64,000 nucleotides of DNA. Source: Sphingomonas melonis. Lineage in GTDB: Bacteria; Pseudomonadota; Alphaproteobacteria; Sphingomonadales; Sphingomonadaceae. Numbering within the stretch: position 1 is the stretch's first letter; the number at the start of each line of letters is the position of its first letter. Below the pieces are notes generated by a model. That model was not told where the DNA came from, made no database searches, and saw only the letters and a program-made list of their open reading frames with translations. Where the stretch lies: assembly GCF_013409985.1 (NCBI RefSeq), contig NZ_JACCBY010000003.1, positions 1 to 64,000 of the forward strand, written 5' to 3'. Positions 53,128-61,296 of this stretch are shown in pieces. The position numbers were made by a program, and so were the translations under genes.

Positions 53128-54041
53128 GCGGCGTCTCCTGCGCCGGCGTCGCCGACGATGCGGACGAAGGCGTCGTGCAAGCCAGGCCGCTCGATCGACA
53201 GCCCGCCGATGCCATATCCCCGGTCGATCAGCGTCACCAGCAACCCTTCGATCCCGTTCGCCGGCAGCTGGAACCGCCAGCCGTTGCCATCCGGCACCGC
53301 ATCGTGCGGCAGCACGTCCGCGATCGCCGCATCGGGACGCGTGGGCAGATAGCGCACCCGGCTCGGCAGCGTGCCGCGCGCCTCGTCCACCGTGCCCTCG
53401 AAGCGGCGCTTGCCGCCGGCGATGATCGCCAGCCGGTCACAGACGCGCTCGGCATGCGCCATGATATGCGTCGAGAACAGCACGGTCGCGCCGCGGTCGC
53501 GCTCGGCGAGGATCAGCGCCTCGAGCTTTTCCTGATTGACCGGATCGAGACCGGAGAAGGGCTCGTCGAGCACCAGCAGATCGGGGCGATGGACTACCGA
53601 GCCGAGCAATTGCACCAGCTGCGCCATGCCCTTGGACAGTTTCTTGATCTTCTCGTCGACGGCATGGCCGAGGCCGGCGGCCTCCATCAGCTCGGCGGCG
53701 CGGGCACGGCCGGTGCGGCGGTCGAGCCCGCGCAGCGCGCCCATGAAGGCGATCGCGTCGCGCGCCTTCATCGACGGGTAGAGCCCGCGCTCCTCGGGCA
53801 GATAGCCGACGCGGTCGCTCGCCTCGCGCGGGGCGAAATGGCCGAGCACCGATCGTCGCCCCTCGTCGGGTTCGATGATGCCCAGCAAGGTCCGCAGTGT
53901 CGTCGTCTTGCCCGCGCCATTGGGGCCGAGCACGCCATAGATGGCGCCGCGCGGCACCGCGAGATCGATCCCGTCGACGACGCGCCGTTCGCCGAAGCGC
54001 TTCACCAGATGGTCGGCGAACACCGCCAGATCGTCAGCCAA
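53124..54041 (-). CDS. ABC transporter ATP-binding protein (NatA-like), TTG start
   Basis: A 305-residue ATPase: Walker A GPNGAGKTT (about 38-46), signature LSKGMAQLVQ (about 134), Walker B LLVLDEPFSGLDPVN (about 153) and the H-loop STHIMAHAE. The C-terminal extension after 215 resembles the DUF4162-type tail of NatA-like ATPases. No ATG lies near the domain start. A TTG at 54041 follows GGGGGA by about 7 nt and gives MADDLAVFADHLVKRFGE, so I choose it. The gene is divergent from queG across 87 nt. Confidence 0.9.
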   Translation of the reverse strand: MADDLAVFADHLVKRFGERRVVDGIDLAVPRGAIYGVLGPNGAGKTTTLRTLLGIIEPDEGRRSVLGHFAPREASDRVGYLPEERGLYPSMKARDAIAFMGALRGLDRRTGRARAAELMEAAGLGHAVDEKIKKLSKGMAQLVQLLGSVVHRPDLLVLDEPFSGLDPVNQEKLEALILAERDRGATVLFSTHIMAHAERVCDRLAIIAGGKRRFEGTVDEARGTLPSRVRYLPTRPDAAIADVLPHDAVPDGNGWRFQLPANGIEGLLVTLIDRGYGIGGLSIERPGLHDAFVRIVGDAGAGDAA

Positions 54042-54128
54042 ACACCCGTCCCCCCATTCGCCCCGGCCTGGCCGCGCATCCGCAACGGGATGCGTGTGTT
54101 GCCGTTGCCCTTGTGGTAGCGGGCGGAC

Positions 54129-55196
54129 GTGTCCCAACACAAGCAGCATGCCGAAATCGAACGCCGGATCAAGGCGAAGGCGGCCGAACTCGGCTTCGTC
54201 GCCTGTGGCATCGCGCGCGCCGACGCGGCGCCGCGCACCGCCGAGCGGCTGCGCGAATGGCTGGCCGAGGGGCGCCACGGCGACATGATCTGGATGGAGG
54301 AGCGCGCCCATCACCGCGGCTCGCCCGCCGGGCTATGGCCCGAGGTGCGCAGCGTCATCGCGCTCGGCATGAGCTACGCCCCCGCCGCCGATCCGCTGCG
54401 GCTGGCGCAGGAGGGGGAGCGCGGCCGCATCTCGGTCTATGCGCAGGGCGGCGACTATCATGACGTCGTCAAGAAGGCGCTGAAGGCGCTCGGCCGCTGG
54501 CTGGCGCGGGAGGCGGGTTGCGACCTCAAGGTCTTCGTCGACACCGCGCCGGTGATGGAAAAGCCGCTCAGCGAGGCGGCGGGGCTCGGCTGGCAGGGCA
54601 AGCATACCAATTTGGTCAGCCGGGCGCATGGCAGCTGGCTGTTCCTCGGCGCGATCTACACGACGCTCGACCTCGTGCCCGGTACGCCGGGGCGCGACAG
54701 CTGCGGCTCGTGCGACGCCTGCCAGCGCGCCTGTCCGACCGACGCCTTCCCGTCGCCCTACCGGCTCGATGCGCGGCGCTGCATCTCCTATCTGACGATC
54801 GAACACGCCGGACCGATCCCGGAGGAATTCCGCGCGGGGATCGGCAACCGCATTTATGGCTGCGACGATTGCCTGGCGGTCTGCCCGTGGAACAAGTTCG
54901 CGGCGGCGGCCGCGGCGAACCTCGCCTTCCAGCCGCGTGCCGAACTCACCGCGCCGGCGCTCGCCGACCTGCTCGCGCTCGACGACGCGGGCTTCCGCCA
55001 GGTCTTCGCCGGATCGCCGATCAAGCGCATCGGCCGCAACCGCATGGTCCGCAATGCGGCGATCGCCGCCGGGAACAGCGGTGCGGCGACACTGCTGCCG
55101 CTGCTCGACCGGCTGTGCGGCGACGCGGACGCGGTGGTGGCGGAGGCGGCGGCGTGGGCGGCGGCGCAGGTGCGCGGTGCGGCGCAGGCGCCCTGA
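54129..55196 (+). CDS. queG: Epoxyqueuosine reductase
   Basis: A 355-residue iron-sulfur/cobalamin enzyme that reduces epoxyqueuosine to queuosine in tRNA, the last step of queuosine synthesis. The N-terminal cobalamin-binding domain holds [14 protein letters not shown] [12 protein letters not shown] and [20 protein letters not shown]. Two 4Fe-4S sets are [16 protein letters not shown] (about 196) and [10 protein letters not shown] (about 246), and a HEAT-like C-terminal helix pair follows. The start is GTG at 54129; an ATG start is not available upstream. Other que genes are not in the window. Confidence 0.95.
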   Translation: MSQHKQHAEIERRIKAKAAELGFVACGIARADAAPRTAERLREWLAEGRHGDMIWMEERAHHRGSPAGLWPEVRSVIALGMSYAPAADPLRLAQEGERGRISVYAQGGDYHDVVKKALKALGRWLAREAGCDLKVFVDTAPVMEKPLSEAAGLGWQGKHTNLVSRAHGSWLFLGAIYTTLDLVPGTPGRDSCGSCDACQRACPTDAFPSPYRLDARRCISYLTIEHAGPIPEEFRAGIGNRIYGCDDCLAVCPWNKFAAAAAANLAFQPRAELTAPALADLLALDDAGFRQVFAGSPIKRIGRNRMVRNAAIAAGNSGAATLLPLLDRLCGDADAVVAEAAAWAAAQVRGAAQAP

Positions 55197-55203
55197 TCCG
55201 CGC

Positions 55204-56289
55204 TCACGCCGCGCGGTGGAGCACCATCCGCACGCGCCGGCGCCGACGCGCGGTCCAGCGCGTCCGCCAGAAGCCGTAGACGGCGAGGCTGCCGAGCATC
55301 GCCAGCGCCAGCCCGGACGCGGTCATCGCCAGCTTCCAGCCGAGCCCGCCGACCTTGGCGGCGTGGACCGGGTAGAGCTTCTCCTGCAACCAGCCGCTGC
55401 CGCGTCCGTCGGCGGGATCGGCCGCGCCGACCACTGCCAGCGTCGCCGGATCGAGGTAGAGGAAGGTGCGGCCGTTCGGCGTCCATTCGAACGGCTGGCG
55501 CAGCCGCAGCGTGATCGGCTTGCCGGCCTTGCGCGGCCATTGCAGCCGCCGCGGCTCGGCATCGGGGAAGCGCGTCGCGGCGGCGGCGAAGGCGCGCGCG
55601 AAATCGGGCCGGCCGGCGTGCGGCGGGGCTGCGGGTACGTCGGGCGCCTTCGCCTTGGCCTCGCGGCCGAGCGGCGCCATCATCCATTGCCCGACCGCGG
55701 GCAGCGCCATCATCGCCCCGGTCAGCAGCGACAGCGCGAGCAGCGGCGCGGTGATCACGCCCAGGTCGCGATGGTGGTGGACGATCGCGCCCGACGTCAT
55801 CTTCGCCGGCCATAGCCGCGGCCGGAACCGCGCACGCATCCGCCACCACAGCACGACGCCGCTGATCACGAAGAACAGCCCGACGAGCGCCACGATGCCT
55901 TCGGCGGTTTCGCCGGCCTCGCCGAGCAGCAGGTGATGGTGGAGGTCGAAAAGCCACAATTCGGGCCGCTGCCAGATCGCGGTCCAGCGGGCGACGACCT
56001 CGCCGCTCTGGCTGAGATAGGCACCGCTGCCGTCGGCATAGACGATCTGATGTACGCCCAGCCCCTCGCCGGCGAAGGTCATCCGCTCGATCGGCGTCGC
56101 GCCGTCGGCCACCGCATCGATGACGCGGGCCAGCGCCGCCATGTCGTGCCCGGGCGCGTCGCCGGCATGCGGTACGAAGGTCCATTGATCGCGCCACACC
56201 AGCAGCGCACCGCTCAAGCCGAGCAGCGCCAGCAACAGGCCGGCGATCGCGCCGACCCAGCGATGCAGCAGCGACAGCAGCCGGATCAC
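55204..56289 (-). CDS. PepSY-associated transmembrane protein
   Basis: A 361-residue membrane protein with four helices (about 12-32, 133-152, 180-200 and 318-338) in the PepSY_TM layout. LLHRWVGAIAGLLLALLGLSG at the start carries the His-Arg-Trp motif (shown split), and LFDLHHHLLLGEAGE and HHHRDLGV add His-rich helix ends. Such proteins are usually iron-regulated and may be ferric-siderophore reductases. The start is a GTG that overlaps the upstream TonB receptor stop (GTGA), so the two are cotranscribed and likely act together in iron uptake. Confidence 0.87.
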   Translation of the reverse strand: MIRLLSLLHRWVGAIAGLLLALLGLSGALLVWRDQWTFVPHAGDAPGHDMAALARVIDAVADGATPIERMTFAGEGLGVHQIVYADGSGAYLSQSGEVVARWTAIWQRPELWLFDLHHHLLLGEAGETAEGIVALVGLFFVISGVVLWWRMRARFRPRLWPAKMTSGAIVHHHRDLGVITAPLLALSLLTGAMMALPAVGQWMMAPLGREAKAKAPDVPAAPPHAGRPDFARAFAAAATRFPDAEPRRLQWPRKAGKPITLRLRQPFEWTPNGRTFLYLDPATLAVVGAADPADGRGSGWLQEKLYPVHAAKVGGLGWKLAMTASGLALAMLGSLAVYGFWRTRWTARRRRRVRMVLHRAA

Positions 56290-58418
56290 AGGCCGGTTTG
56301 CCAGCTCAGCGTGAGGTTGCGCCCGCGCCCGGTGAAGAAGCGGGCGTCATCGGTCGGCCCCTGGGTGTCGCTATAGTAAGTGACGAACTGGGTATTCGCG
56401 ATGTTCTGCACCGACAGCATCAGGCGCCCGATCCCGATGTCGTGGGCGACATAGGCATCGAACAGGCGGTAGCCGGCAAAGTCGTTCGCGCGCGGCTGAC
56501 CATCGAAACGGCGCGACAGATACCATCGCCCTTGCGCGCCCGCCGTGAAGCCACCGCGATTATAGTCGGCGTTCAGGTTGAACCGGTCGGGCGAGATGTT
56601 GGCGCCGTCGAGGTCGGCGTCGAGGATGCCGTCCTGATTGGTGTCGGTGCGTCCGACCGTATGCGCAAAGCCGATACCCAGTTTGAGGCCCTTCACCGGC
56701 ATGCGCGCCTTGATGTCGAGTTCGAGTCCCGCGATGGCGATCGGCTGGCGCATGACGTTGAAGAAGCCGTCTGCGTTGCGCACGAGCAGCGAACCGTCCT
56801 TGCTCGACGACCAATAATAAGCGGCGCTGGCTTCCACCGGGCCCTGCGTGACCTCGACGCCGACCTCGCGATTGTTGGAGATGACCGGGGTCAGATCGAG
56901 GTAGTTGTCGATATGCACGTTCGGCTTGCTGACGCCGCGCAGCACGCGCCCGATATCGGCGACGGTATAGCCCTCGGCGTAGCTGCCATAGGCCCGGACG
57001 CCCTTTGCCGGCTCCAGCACCAGCCCGCCGTTCCACAGCGCACGCGAGAAGCGCGGCTTGCCGCCCGTGACCGACTGCGCGCCGGCCGAGGCGAGCGTCG
57101 TATAATCGGGCACGTCGAGCTGCACGTTCTCGTCGCGGATGCCGCCGGCCAGCCGGACGAGGCCGTCGAACAGCTTGAGGTTCGCCTGACCGAACGGCGC
57201 GAGGCTGCGGAAGTCGGTCTGCGGCACCCACTCCCGCCGGGTCTGTACCAGCGTCTGCGCGGTGCGGTCGATCAGCGCGTCGAAGCCGAGCGTCAGCGTC
57301 AGGGCCTCGAACCCGGGTACCGCGCGCTCGTAGCTGATCTTGCCGCCGATCTTGCGCGAGACGTTGCGCGACTGGTCGAAAAGCGTGTTGATCGGGGCGA
57401 TTCGCTTGTCCTGGAACGTGTCGAGGATGCCGCCTGCAAACGTGTCGCTGGTGCGATTGTAGAAGCCCTGGAGCGTGAAGGCGCCGCCCGCGAGATCGCC
57501 ATCGGTCAGCGATGCCGACACCATCTCCGCAAGGCCGGTGGAGGGCTGGCCGGGCGTATGGCCACGCCGGGTCGTCGCCGGGATGCCGAGGACACGGTTG
57601 CCCGTCACCGGCACGTAATGATCGTTGCCCTGCAACCAGAAGCGATTGGCGATCACCTCGATCCGCGCGCTGTCGGACAGGTCGGCGCCGATCCGGCCGA
57701 AGAAGGACAGGCTGTCGGTGTCCTGGACCTCGCTCTGGTTGCCGTCATAGCCGATCCGCCGTCCGTGGCCGTCGAGGAAGGCGCCGCGGCGCTGGACGGC
57801 GACGCCGGCGGTCGCATCGACGGCACCGCGGCGCAGGTTGACCAGACCCGCCAGCTTGCCGCCGAGCGCCTCGCCGGCGAAAGTGTCGGCGGTATTGCCC
57901 TGCACGAGCGTCCGCGCGCTCCAGCCCTCCGTCTTCGGCGCCCGCACCGTGACCTGGTTGACCACGCCGCCGGTCGCGCCGATCCCCTGCAGCGCATTCG
58001 AGCCGTAGATCACCTCGACCCGATCGATGAAGAACGGATCGATCGTATAGCCGTCGCGATTGCCGTCGCGGATCGGCGTCGTCTGCGGGATGCCGTTGAT
58101 CGCATACAGCGGCGATCGGCCGCGCAGCGTCTCGCCGACGCCGGTGATCTTCTCGCGCGTCGGCGAGAAGGAGGGTAACAGCGCCGACACCGCGTCGACG
58201 GTCGATCCCGACACCGCGACCTGCCGCGACAGCGTCTCGCGGTCGATCACGTCGGCGGTCAGCGGCAGCGCGCTGGCGGGCAGGTTGGTGCGGGCCGCGG
58301 TGATGATGATGTCGTCGCGCGCCGGCCGCTCGGCATCCTGTGCGTCGGTGACCTCCTGCGCGCAGGCGCTGCCGGCCCACAGTCCGGCGACGGCCATCAG
58401 GCCCCATGCTATCGTCAT
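56286..58418 (-). CDS. TonB-dependent receptor, siderophore-type
   Basis: A 710-residue outer-membrane receptor. The signal peptide (about 1-20, ending GSACAQ) is followed by DDIIITAAR (TonB box region). The plug has VDAVSALLPSFSPTREK, a YAINGIPQTTPIRDG motif and VEVIYGSNALQGIGATGG, and the barrel ends NLTLSWQTGL. It is shorter and only distantly like the receptor at 35186. Coupling to a PepSY protein is typical of ferric-siderophore or heme systems, so iron is the most likely cargo, but this is inference. GAGGGGGAT precedes the ATG closely. Confidence 0.9.
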   Translation of the reverse strand: MTIAWGLMAVAGLWAGSACAQEVTDAQDAERPARDDIIITAARTNLPASALPLTADVIDRETLSRQVAVSGSTVDAVSALLPSFSPTREKITGVGETLRGRSPLYAINGIPQTTPIRDGNRDGYTIDPFFIDRVEVIYGSNALQGIGATGGVVNQVTVRAPKTEGWSARTLVQGNTADTFAGEALGGKLAGLVNLRRGAVDATAGVAVQRRGAFLDGHGRRIGYDGNQSEVQDTDSLSFFGRIGADLSDSARIEVIANRFWLQGNDHYVPVTGNRVLGIPATTRRGHTPGQPSTGLAEMVSASLTDGDLAGGAFTLQGFYNRTSDTFAGGILDTFQDKRIAPINTLFDQSRNVSRKIGGKISYERAVPGFEALTLTLGFDALIDRTAQTLVQTRREWVPQTDFRSLAPFGQANLKLFDGLVRLAGGIRDENVQLDVPDYTTLASAGAQSVTGGKPRFSRALWNGGLVLEPAKGVRAYGSYAEGYTVADIGRVLRGVSKPNVHIDNYLDLTPVISNNREVGVEVTQGPVEASAAYYWSSSKDGSLLVRNADGFFNVMRQPIAIAGLELDIKARMPVKGLKLGIGFAHTVGRTDTNQDGILDADLDGANISPDRFNLNADYNRGGFTAGAQGRWYLSRRFDGQPRANDFAGYRLFDAYVAHDIGIGRLMLSVQNIANTQFVTYYSDTQGPTDDARFFTGRGRNLTLSWQTGL

Positions 58419-58500
58419 CGATCCCCCTCATGCCGCCCGCGACCCCGCCGTCAGGGACACCGCAGAGCCTCAAAGCGCGCCGAATAGAAGGCGCCAGCAG

Positions 58501-58520
58501 GTATCGCAAGTGTTTCGCAT
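58501..58520 (-). promoter_or_regulatory. Possible iron-regulator site upstream of the TonB receptor
   Basis: On the minus strand ATGCGA-N6-TGCGAT forms a near-direct repeat about 85 nt upstream of the receptor ATG, in an AT-richer pocket. It does not match the classical Fur palindrome; it is offered only as a candidate operator. Confidence 0.2.
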
Positions 58521-58631
58521 TAGCGGCCAAGGGCTTGCGGGGCAGCGGATGAGGTAAGTCGCCGGGATCGAAAGGGATTATTTCATGCGCCGTGCGTCCG
58601 AGGCAGCGCGATCTTCTACGGCGGAGGGGAT

Positions 58632-58765
58632 GAGGCTCGATCGGTTCCCTTATCAGATCCGTCACCCCGGACTGGTTCCGGGGTCCACCGGGCCGCAAGA
58701 GAACGGTGTCGGATCAAACCTTTCTCCTCGCCGCAGAGTGGACCCCGGAACGAGTCCGGCGTGAC
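58632..58765. repeat. Family I palindromic repeat, long form with conserved left flank
   Basis: Left flank GAGGCTCGATCGGTTCCCTTATC, arm GTCACCCCGGACTGGTTCC at 58661, core GGGCCGCAAGAGAACGGTGTCGG...TTTCTCCTCGCCGCAGAGTGG, arm GGAACGAGTCCGGCGTGAC. Its right flank (GGGTGGGTTTGGAAC) resembles that of the 46731 copy (GGAGTGGCTTGGAAC). It is in the 417-nt gap between the receptor start and a lipoprotein stop; the rest of the gap is receptor promoter region. Confidence 0.88.
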
Positions 58766-58835
58766 GGGTGGGTTTGGAACACGGTGGACTTACAAACCCA
58801 TTTGCCATCCTTCGTGGCCGCCGAGGGGGGCTTGG

Positions 58836-59201
58836 CTAGCGGCCGCCGTCGCGTCGGGTCAGCGCGGCGACGCAGCTGGCGCGGTCGATCGTGCTGCCGT
58901 CCGGCTCGCGCGCATCGAGATAGGTCACCCGCGGTGCGTCGGACCCTTTGGGGTAGAGATAGGCGTCGAGCACGCAGATTGGCCCGGCGAACTGGAGCTT
59001 GCGCGCCGGCCCCTCGCGGACATCCGCGTCGGGCTTGCCGAACAGGGCGACCAGACCCGCCTCGTTCTGGCCGATCACGCGCTCCAGCCCGGCGCTGGTG
59101 TAGGGGACGACCGGACGGCTCACCACCGTCGGGGCGACCGTGCCCGGCGCGGCGCAGGCGCTCGCAAAGAGGGCCAATCCGAGTGCCGCCGGTACCTTCA
59201 C
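58836..59201 (-). CDS. Small lipoprotein of unknown function
   Basis: A 121-residue lipoprotein: MKVPAALGLALFASACAAPG with lipobox ASAC, followed by a domain with an omp-LptE/BamE-like opening (LERVIGQNEAGLVALFGKPDADVREG) and two cysteines (PICVLD, RASCVAA). The GKPD element after an amphipathic helix recalls SmpA/BamE-type folds, but that is weak. The GTG at 59201 overlaps the upstream TGA (GTGA) and has GGGGGAAA 7 nt upstream. It is preferred over an upstream ATG at 59216 because it puts the signal peptide at the N-terminus. Confidence 0.8.
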   Translation of the reverse strand: MKVPAALGLALFASACAAPGTVAPTVVSRPVVPYTSAGLERVIGQNEAGLVALFGKPDADVREGPARKLQFAGPICVLDAYLYPKGSDAPRVTYLDAREPDGSTIDRASCVAALTRRDGGR

Positions 59202-59887
59202 GCGCGTTTCCCCCATTGCGACGCATGGAACAGGTGCGTCGCCATTGCCGCCCCGAGGATCGGCGCGACGAGATTGACCAGCGGAACCACGAACAGCCCG
59301 GTGCCGACAAGTCCCAGCACGAAACGCTGCGCCCGCGTCGCCTTGCGCCAGCCCCGCATCGTCGCATCGTCCATATGCCGGCTCGCCACCATCTCGCCGA
59401 GGTCGCGGCCGAGCAGCAGCGCATTGACCAGGAAGAAGGCGATCGCCGGCCCGACCGCGGTGAACAGCAGCGCGAGATAGACGGGCACCATCAGCGCGTT
59501 GACCGCCACCGCGCGTCCCGCCGAACCGAGCCCCAGGCGTAAGGCGCGCGCGAGGCTGACCGGCCGCGCCGCCGCATGCGCGGTGGTATAATGGCGCGCC
59601 TCGACCGCGGCGACCACCTCGTCGCCGAACACGCCGAGCACCGCGACCGCGATCACCCGGAACAGCAGCCACGCGCCGAGCACGAGCAGCACCACCGCCG
59701 CCGCGCCGGCAAGGCCGCTGCCATAGCCGGTGCCGACCCAGGCCTCGAACAGCGCGCGCAGACCCGCATAGAGCAGGGCGCCCAGCGCGGCGAAGATCGC
59801 CAGCGTGACCAGCAGCGACTTGCCGAGCACGCGCAATATGGCGGGCTGGCCGAGTTGGGCGATCGACAAGGTGAGGGCGCGCAGCAT
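59198..59887 (-). CDS. EI24-domain (CysZ-like) membrane protein
   Basis: A 229-residue membrane protein with four to five long hydrophobic segments (about 21-50, 60-85, 130-165 and 195-215). Its start (LSIAQLGQPAILRVLGKSLLVTL) and FLVNALLLGRDLGEMVASRH identify the EI24/CysZ family. CysZ homologues are sulfate permeases, but many alphaproteobacterial members have no assigned substrate. The ATG at 59887 was taken because it abuts the conserved segment. It is coupled to the downstream lipoprotein gene. Confidence 0.82.
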   Translation of the reverse strand: MLRALTLSIAQLGQPAILRVLGKSLLVTLAIFAALGALLYAGLRALFEAWVGTGYGSGLAGAAAVVLLVLGAWLLFRVIAVAVLGVFGDEVVAAVEARHYTTAHAAARPVSLARALRLGLGSAGRAVAVNALMVPVYLALLFTAVGPAIAFFLVNALLLGRDLGEMVASRHMDDATMRGWRKATRAQRFVLGLVGTGLFVVPLVNLVAPILGAAMATHLFHASQWGKRA

Positions 59888-59993
59888 GGTGCCGGGGTGG
59901 CGCGCGCGGGCGGACGCGTCAACCGCCGCCACGTTGCGTGGGGGGGCGGCTGGCCCTAGGGACGGCCTTTACGTTTTCCCCGGAGCTATATCC

Positions 59994-60992
59994 TTGTCCC
60001 AGCCCAAATATGACGTGGTCGCGATCGGCAATGCGATCGTCGATATCCTCAGCCAGGCCGACGACGCCTTCATCGAGTCGATCGGCGTGGCCAAGGGCTC
60101 GATGCAATTGATGTTCTCGCCGGAGGATGCCGACGCGCTCTACGCCAAGATGGGCCCGGGGCGCGAAGTGTCCGGCGGCTCGGCGGCCAACACCGTCGCG
60201 GGGATCGCGGCGCTCGGCGGGCGCACGGCGTTCATCGGCCAGGTCGCCGACGATCAGCTGGGGCAGGTCTTCGCGCATGACATCCGCGCCGCCGGCGTCG
60301 AGTTCGCCACCGTCGCGCGCCCCGGCCAGCCGACCACCGCGCGCTGCCTGATCTTCGTCACGCCCGACGGCCAGCGCACGATGAACACCTATCTGGGTGC
60401 GTCGCAGTTCCTGCCCGAGAGCGCGCTCGACCTGTCGGTGATCGAGGATGCCGCGATCCTGTACCTCGAAGGCTATCTGTGGGATCCCGAGGAGCCGCGC
60501 GCCGCGATGCGCGCCGCGATCGAGGCCGCACGCAAGGCGGGGCGCAAGGTCGCCTTCACGCTATCGGACGTCTTCTGCATCGGCCGGCACGGCGGCGACT
60601 TCCGCCAGCTCATCGCCGACGGGCTGATCGACATCCTGTTCGCCAACGAGGGCGAACTGGCGGCGCTGGCCGAGACCGAGGATTTCGATGCCGCGGTCGC
60701 CAAGCTGTCGGCGCAAGTGCCGACGCTCGTCGTAACCCGCGGTGCGCATGGCGCCTGCGCGATCCAGCATGGCAGCCGTGCCGAGGTCACCGCGGAGCCG
60801 ATCGCGCAGGTCGTCGACACGACCGGTGCGGGCGACCTGTTCGCGGCGGGGTTCCTCCACGGCCAGGCGCAGGGCAAGGGGCTGGAACAGTCGCTGCGCC
60901 TCGGCGCGATCTGCGCGGCGGAGATCATCAGCCACTTCGGCGCCCGCCCCAACGTCGACATGAAGGCGCTCGCCGCCGCCAAGCTCGGCTGA
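59994..60992 (+). CDS. PfkB-family carbohydrate/nucleoside kinase, adenosine kinase-like, TTG start
   Basis: A 332-residue PfkB-fold kinase. The start MSQPKYDVVAIGNAIVDIL (TTG-encoded Met) leads to the GGSAANTVAGIA substrate-binding motif (about 60) and the anion hole/catalytic base DTTGAGDLFAAGFLHG (about 275-290). These features group it with adenosine kinase-like sugar kinases common in sphingomonads. It would phosphorylate adenosine or a related nucleoside or sugar. CGGAG lies 8 nt before the TTG and no ATG is available nearby. A hairpin follows the stop. Confidence 0.9.
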   Translation: MSQPKYDVVAIGNAIVDILSQADDAFIESIGVAKGSMQLMFSPEDADALYAKMGPGREVSGGSAANTVAGIAALGGRTAFIGQVADDQLGQVFAHDIRAAGVEFATVARPGQPTTARCLIFVTPDGQRTMNTYLGASQFLPESALDLSVIEDAAILYLEGYLWDPEEPRAAMRAAIEAARKAGRKVAFTLSDVFCIGRHGGDFRQLIADGLIDILFANEGELAALAETEDFDAAVAKLSAQVPTLVVTRGAHGACAIQHGSRAEVTAEPIAQVVDTTGAGDLFAAGFLHGQAQGKGLEQSLRLGAICAAEIISHFGARPNVDMKALAAAKLG

Positions 60993-60998
60993 GGCCGT

Positions 60999-61025
60999 CG
61001 CCCCTCTCCCGTCGGGAGAGGGGCG
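60999..61025 (+). terminator. Hairpin after the PfkB kinase
   Basis: CGCCCCTCTCCCG T CGGGAGAGGGGCG, a 13-nt inverted repeat with a minimal loop, 6 nt after the stop. No T-run. Confidence 0.6.
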
Positions 61026-61105
61026 AACCGCGCGGCCGCGTATCGCCGTCGCGCGCGCTTCCCCATCATCGATACAAGGCGAAGGCGCCCGGCGCGCGCC
61101 CGCCC

Positions 61106-61245
61106 TGCGCCTCTGCGCGAGCATGATTCACGCGAAGGCGCAAAGGCGCGAAGAGGTCGTGGCCGGCGCGGCGGCGCGCTTCCCAGCTTGTCGATGAGAG
61201 AGAAAGGGGCATGCGCCCGCTTCGCGGCTTCGCGGCTTCGCGCGC
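61106..61245. repeat. GCGCGAAG-type repeat, inverted pair
   Basis: GCGCCTCTGCGCGA at 61106, ACGCGAAGGCGCAAAGGCGCGAAG at 61130-61157 (shown in part) and the inverted CGCTTCGCGGCTTCGCGGCTTCGCG at 61218-61244 are related to the tract at 21291. They fill the 304-nt gap between the kinase and permease genes; no gene is seen there. Confidence 0.6.
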
Positions 61246-61275
61246 AAAAAAGGCCGGGGGATCGCTCCCCCGGCC
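61246..61275 (-). terminator. Intrinsic terminator of the amino acid permease
   Basis: On the minus strand GGCCGGGGG AGCGAT CCCCCGGCC is a 9-bp G/C stem with a 6-nt loop followed directly by TTTTTT, 21 nt after the permease stop. It is the most canonical intrinsic terminator in the window. Confidence 0.85.
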
Positions 61276-61296
61276 CGTCATGATGGCGAAGTCCGA

